From assembly GCA_020354665.1 (NCBI GenBank), contig CP070653.1, forward strand, positions 2,199,716 to 2,262,905: a stretch of 63,190 bases of DNA, given 5' to 3'. The translations under genes and the position numbers were made by a program. The stretch is from Burkholderiales bacterium (GTDB lineage Bacteria > Pseudomonadota > Gammaproteobacteria > Burkholderiales > Burkholderiaceae_C). The first letter of the stretch is position 1, and every line of letters begins with the position of its first letter. Below, piece by piece: positions 61,455 to 63,190 of this stretch. The notes beneath the pieces were generated by a model, which was not told the DNA's origin, did no database searches, and was given only the letters and a program-made list of their open reading frames with translations.

Positions 61455-61483
61455 CGCCGCGGTTCGCGGGGCTGACGCCCTCA

Positions 61484-63190
<1,707 letters not shown>

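Overview
The window is a GC-rich, gene-dense bacterial chromosome segment. The gene order pnp / quinone oxidoreductase / tpiA / secG / tRNA-Leu / nuoABCDEFGHIJKLMN, together with the protein families seen, points to a betaproteobacterium of the order Burkholderiales (inference from gene order and sequence style; no rRNA is present to confirm it). No transposase, integrase, phage gene or CRISPR array was seen. Most of the window looks like core or long-resident chromosome.

Layout. 1-12,802 (minus strand): an acyltransferase-3 gene cut by the window edge, a coniferyl-aldehyde-type dehydrogenase, an unusual acyl carrier protein-GNAT fusion, a crotonase-fold protein, an AMP-forming acyl-CoA synthetase, the large NAD-glutamate dehydrogenase, an O-acetylhomoserine sulfhydrylase and a CoA-binding protein. 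12,945-19,584 (plus): an RpiR-type regulator, a class III aminotransferase, a TAXI-type TRAP transporter (binding protein plus fused permease) and an Asp/Glu-racemase-like protein, which together look like an uptake and catabolism unit for an unidentified amino or carboxylic compound. 19,600-27,552 (plus): a glycine/serine island with a tandem glycine riboswitch, gcvT-gcvH-gcvP, a threonine aldolase and L-serine ammonia-lyase. 27,657-35,583 (plus): a TctD/TctE-like two-component system, a glucose-type ABC importer (gtsABC plus ATPase) and an AGE-family sugar isomerase, with 11-bp-phased TTAA repeats in front of both the regulator and the importer. 35,618-35,729: a broken Hsp20 gene tail. 35,759-43,920: mixed housekeeping genes (aroC, CBS protein, second sulfhydrylase, hydrolase, YihY, DUF2069, FAD oxidoreductase, DUF1178, NUDIX). 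44,134-58,814 (minus): the complete 14-gene respiratory complex I operon. 58,982-63,190 (minus): tRNA-Leu(GAG), secG, tpiA, a quinone oxidoreductase and most of pnp.

How the parts fit. The glycine island can take threonine or glycine to serine and pyruvate under glycine sensing. The gts region couples a sensor kinase to sugar import and probably to aldose-ketose isomerisation. The acyl-CoA synthetase carries a Pro-X4-Gly-Lys site of the kind acylated by Pat-type GNATs, and a Pat-like GNAT fused to an acyl carrier protein lies two genes downstream; this is the best candidate for an undescribed regulatory arrangement. Other unusual points are a 20-glutamine C-terminal tail on PNPase encoded by a CAACAG repeat, and a GC-rich palindromic insert inside gcvP.
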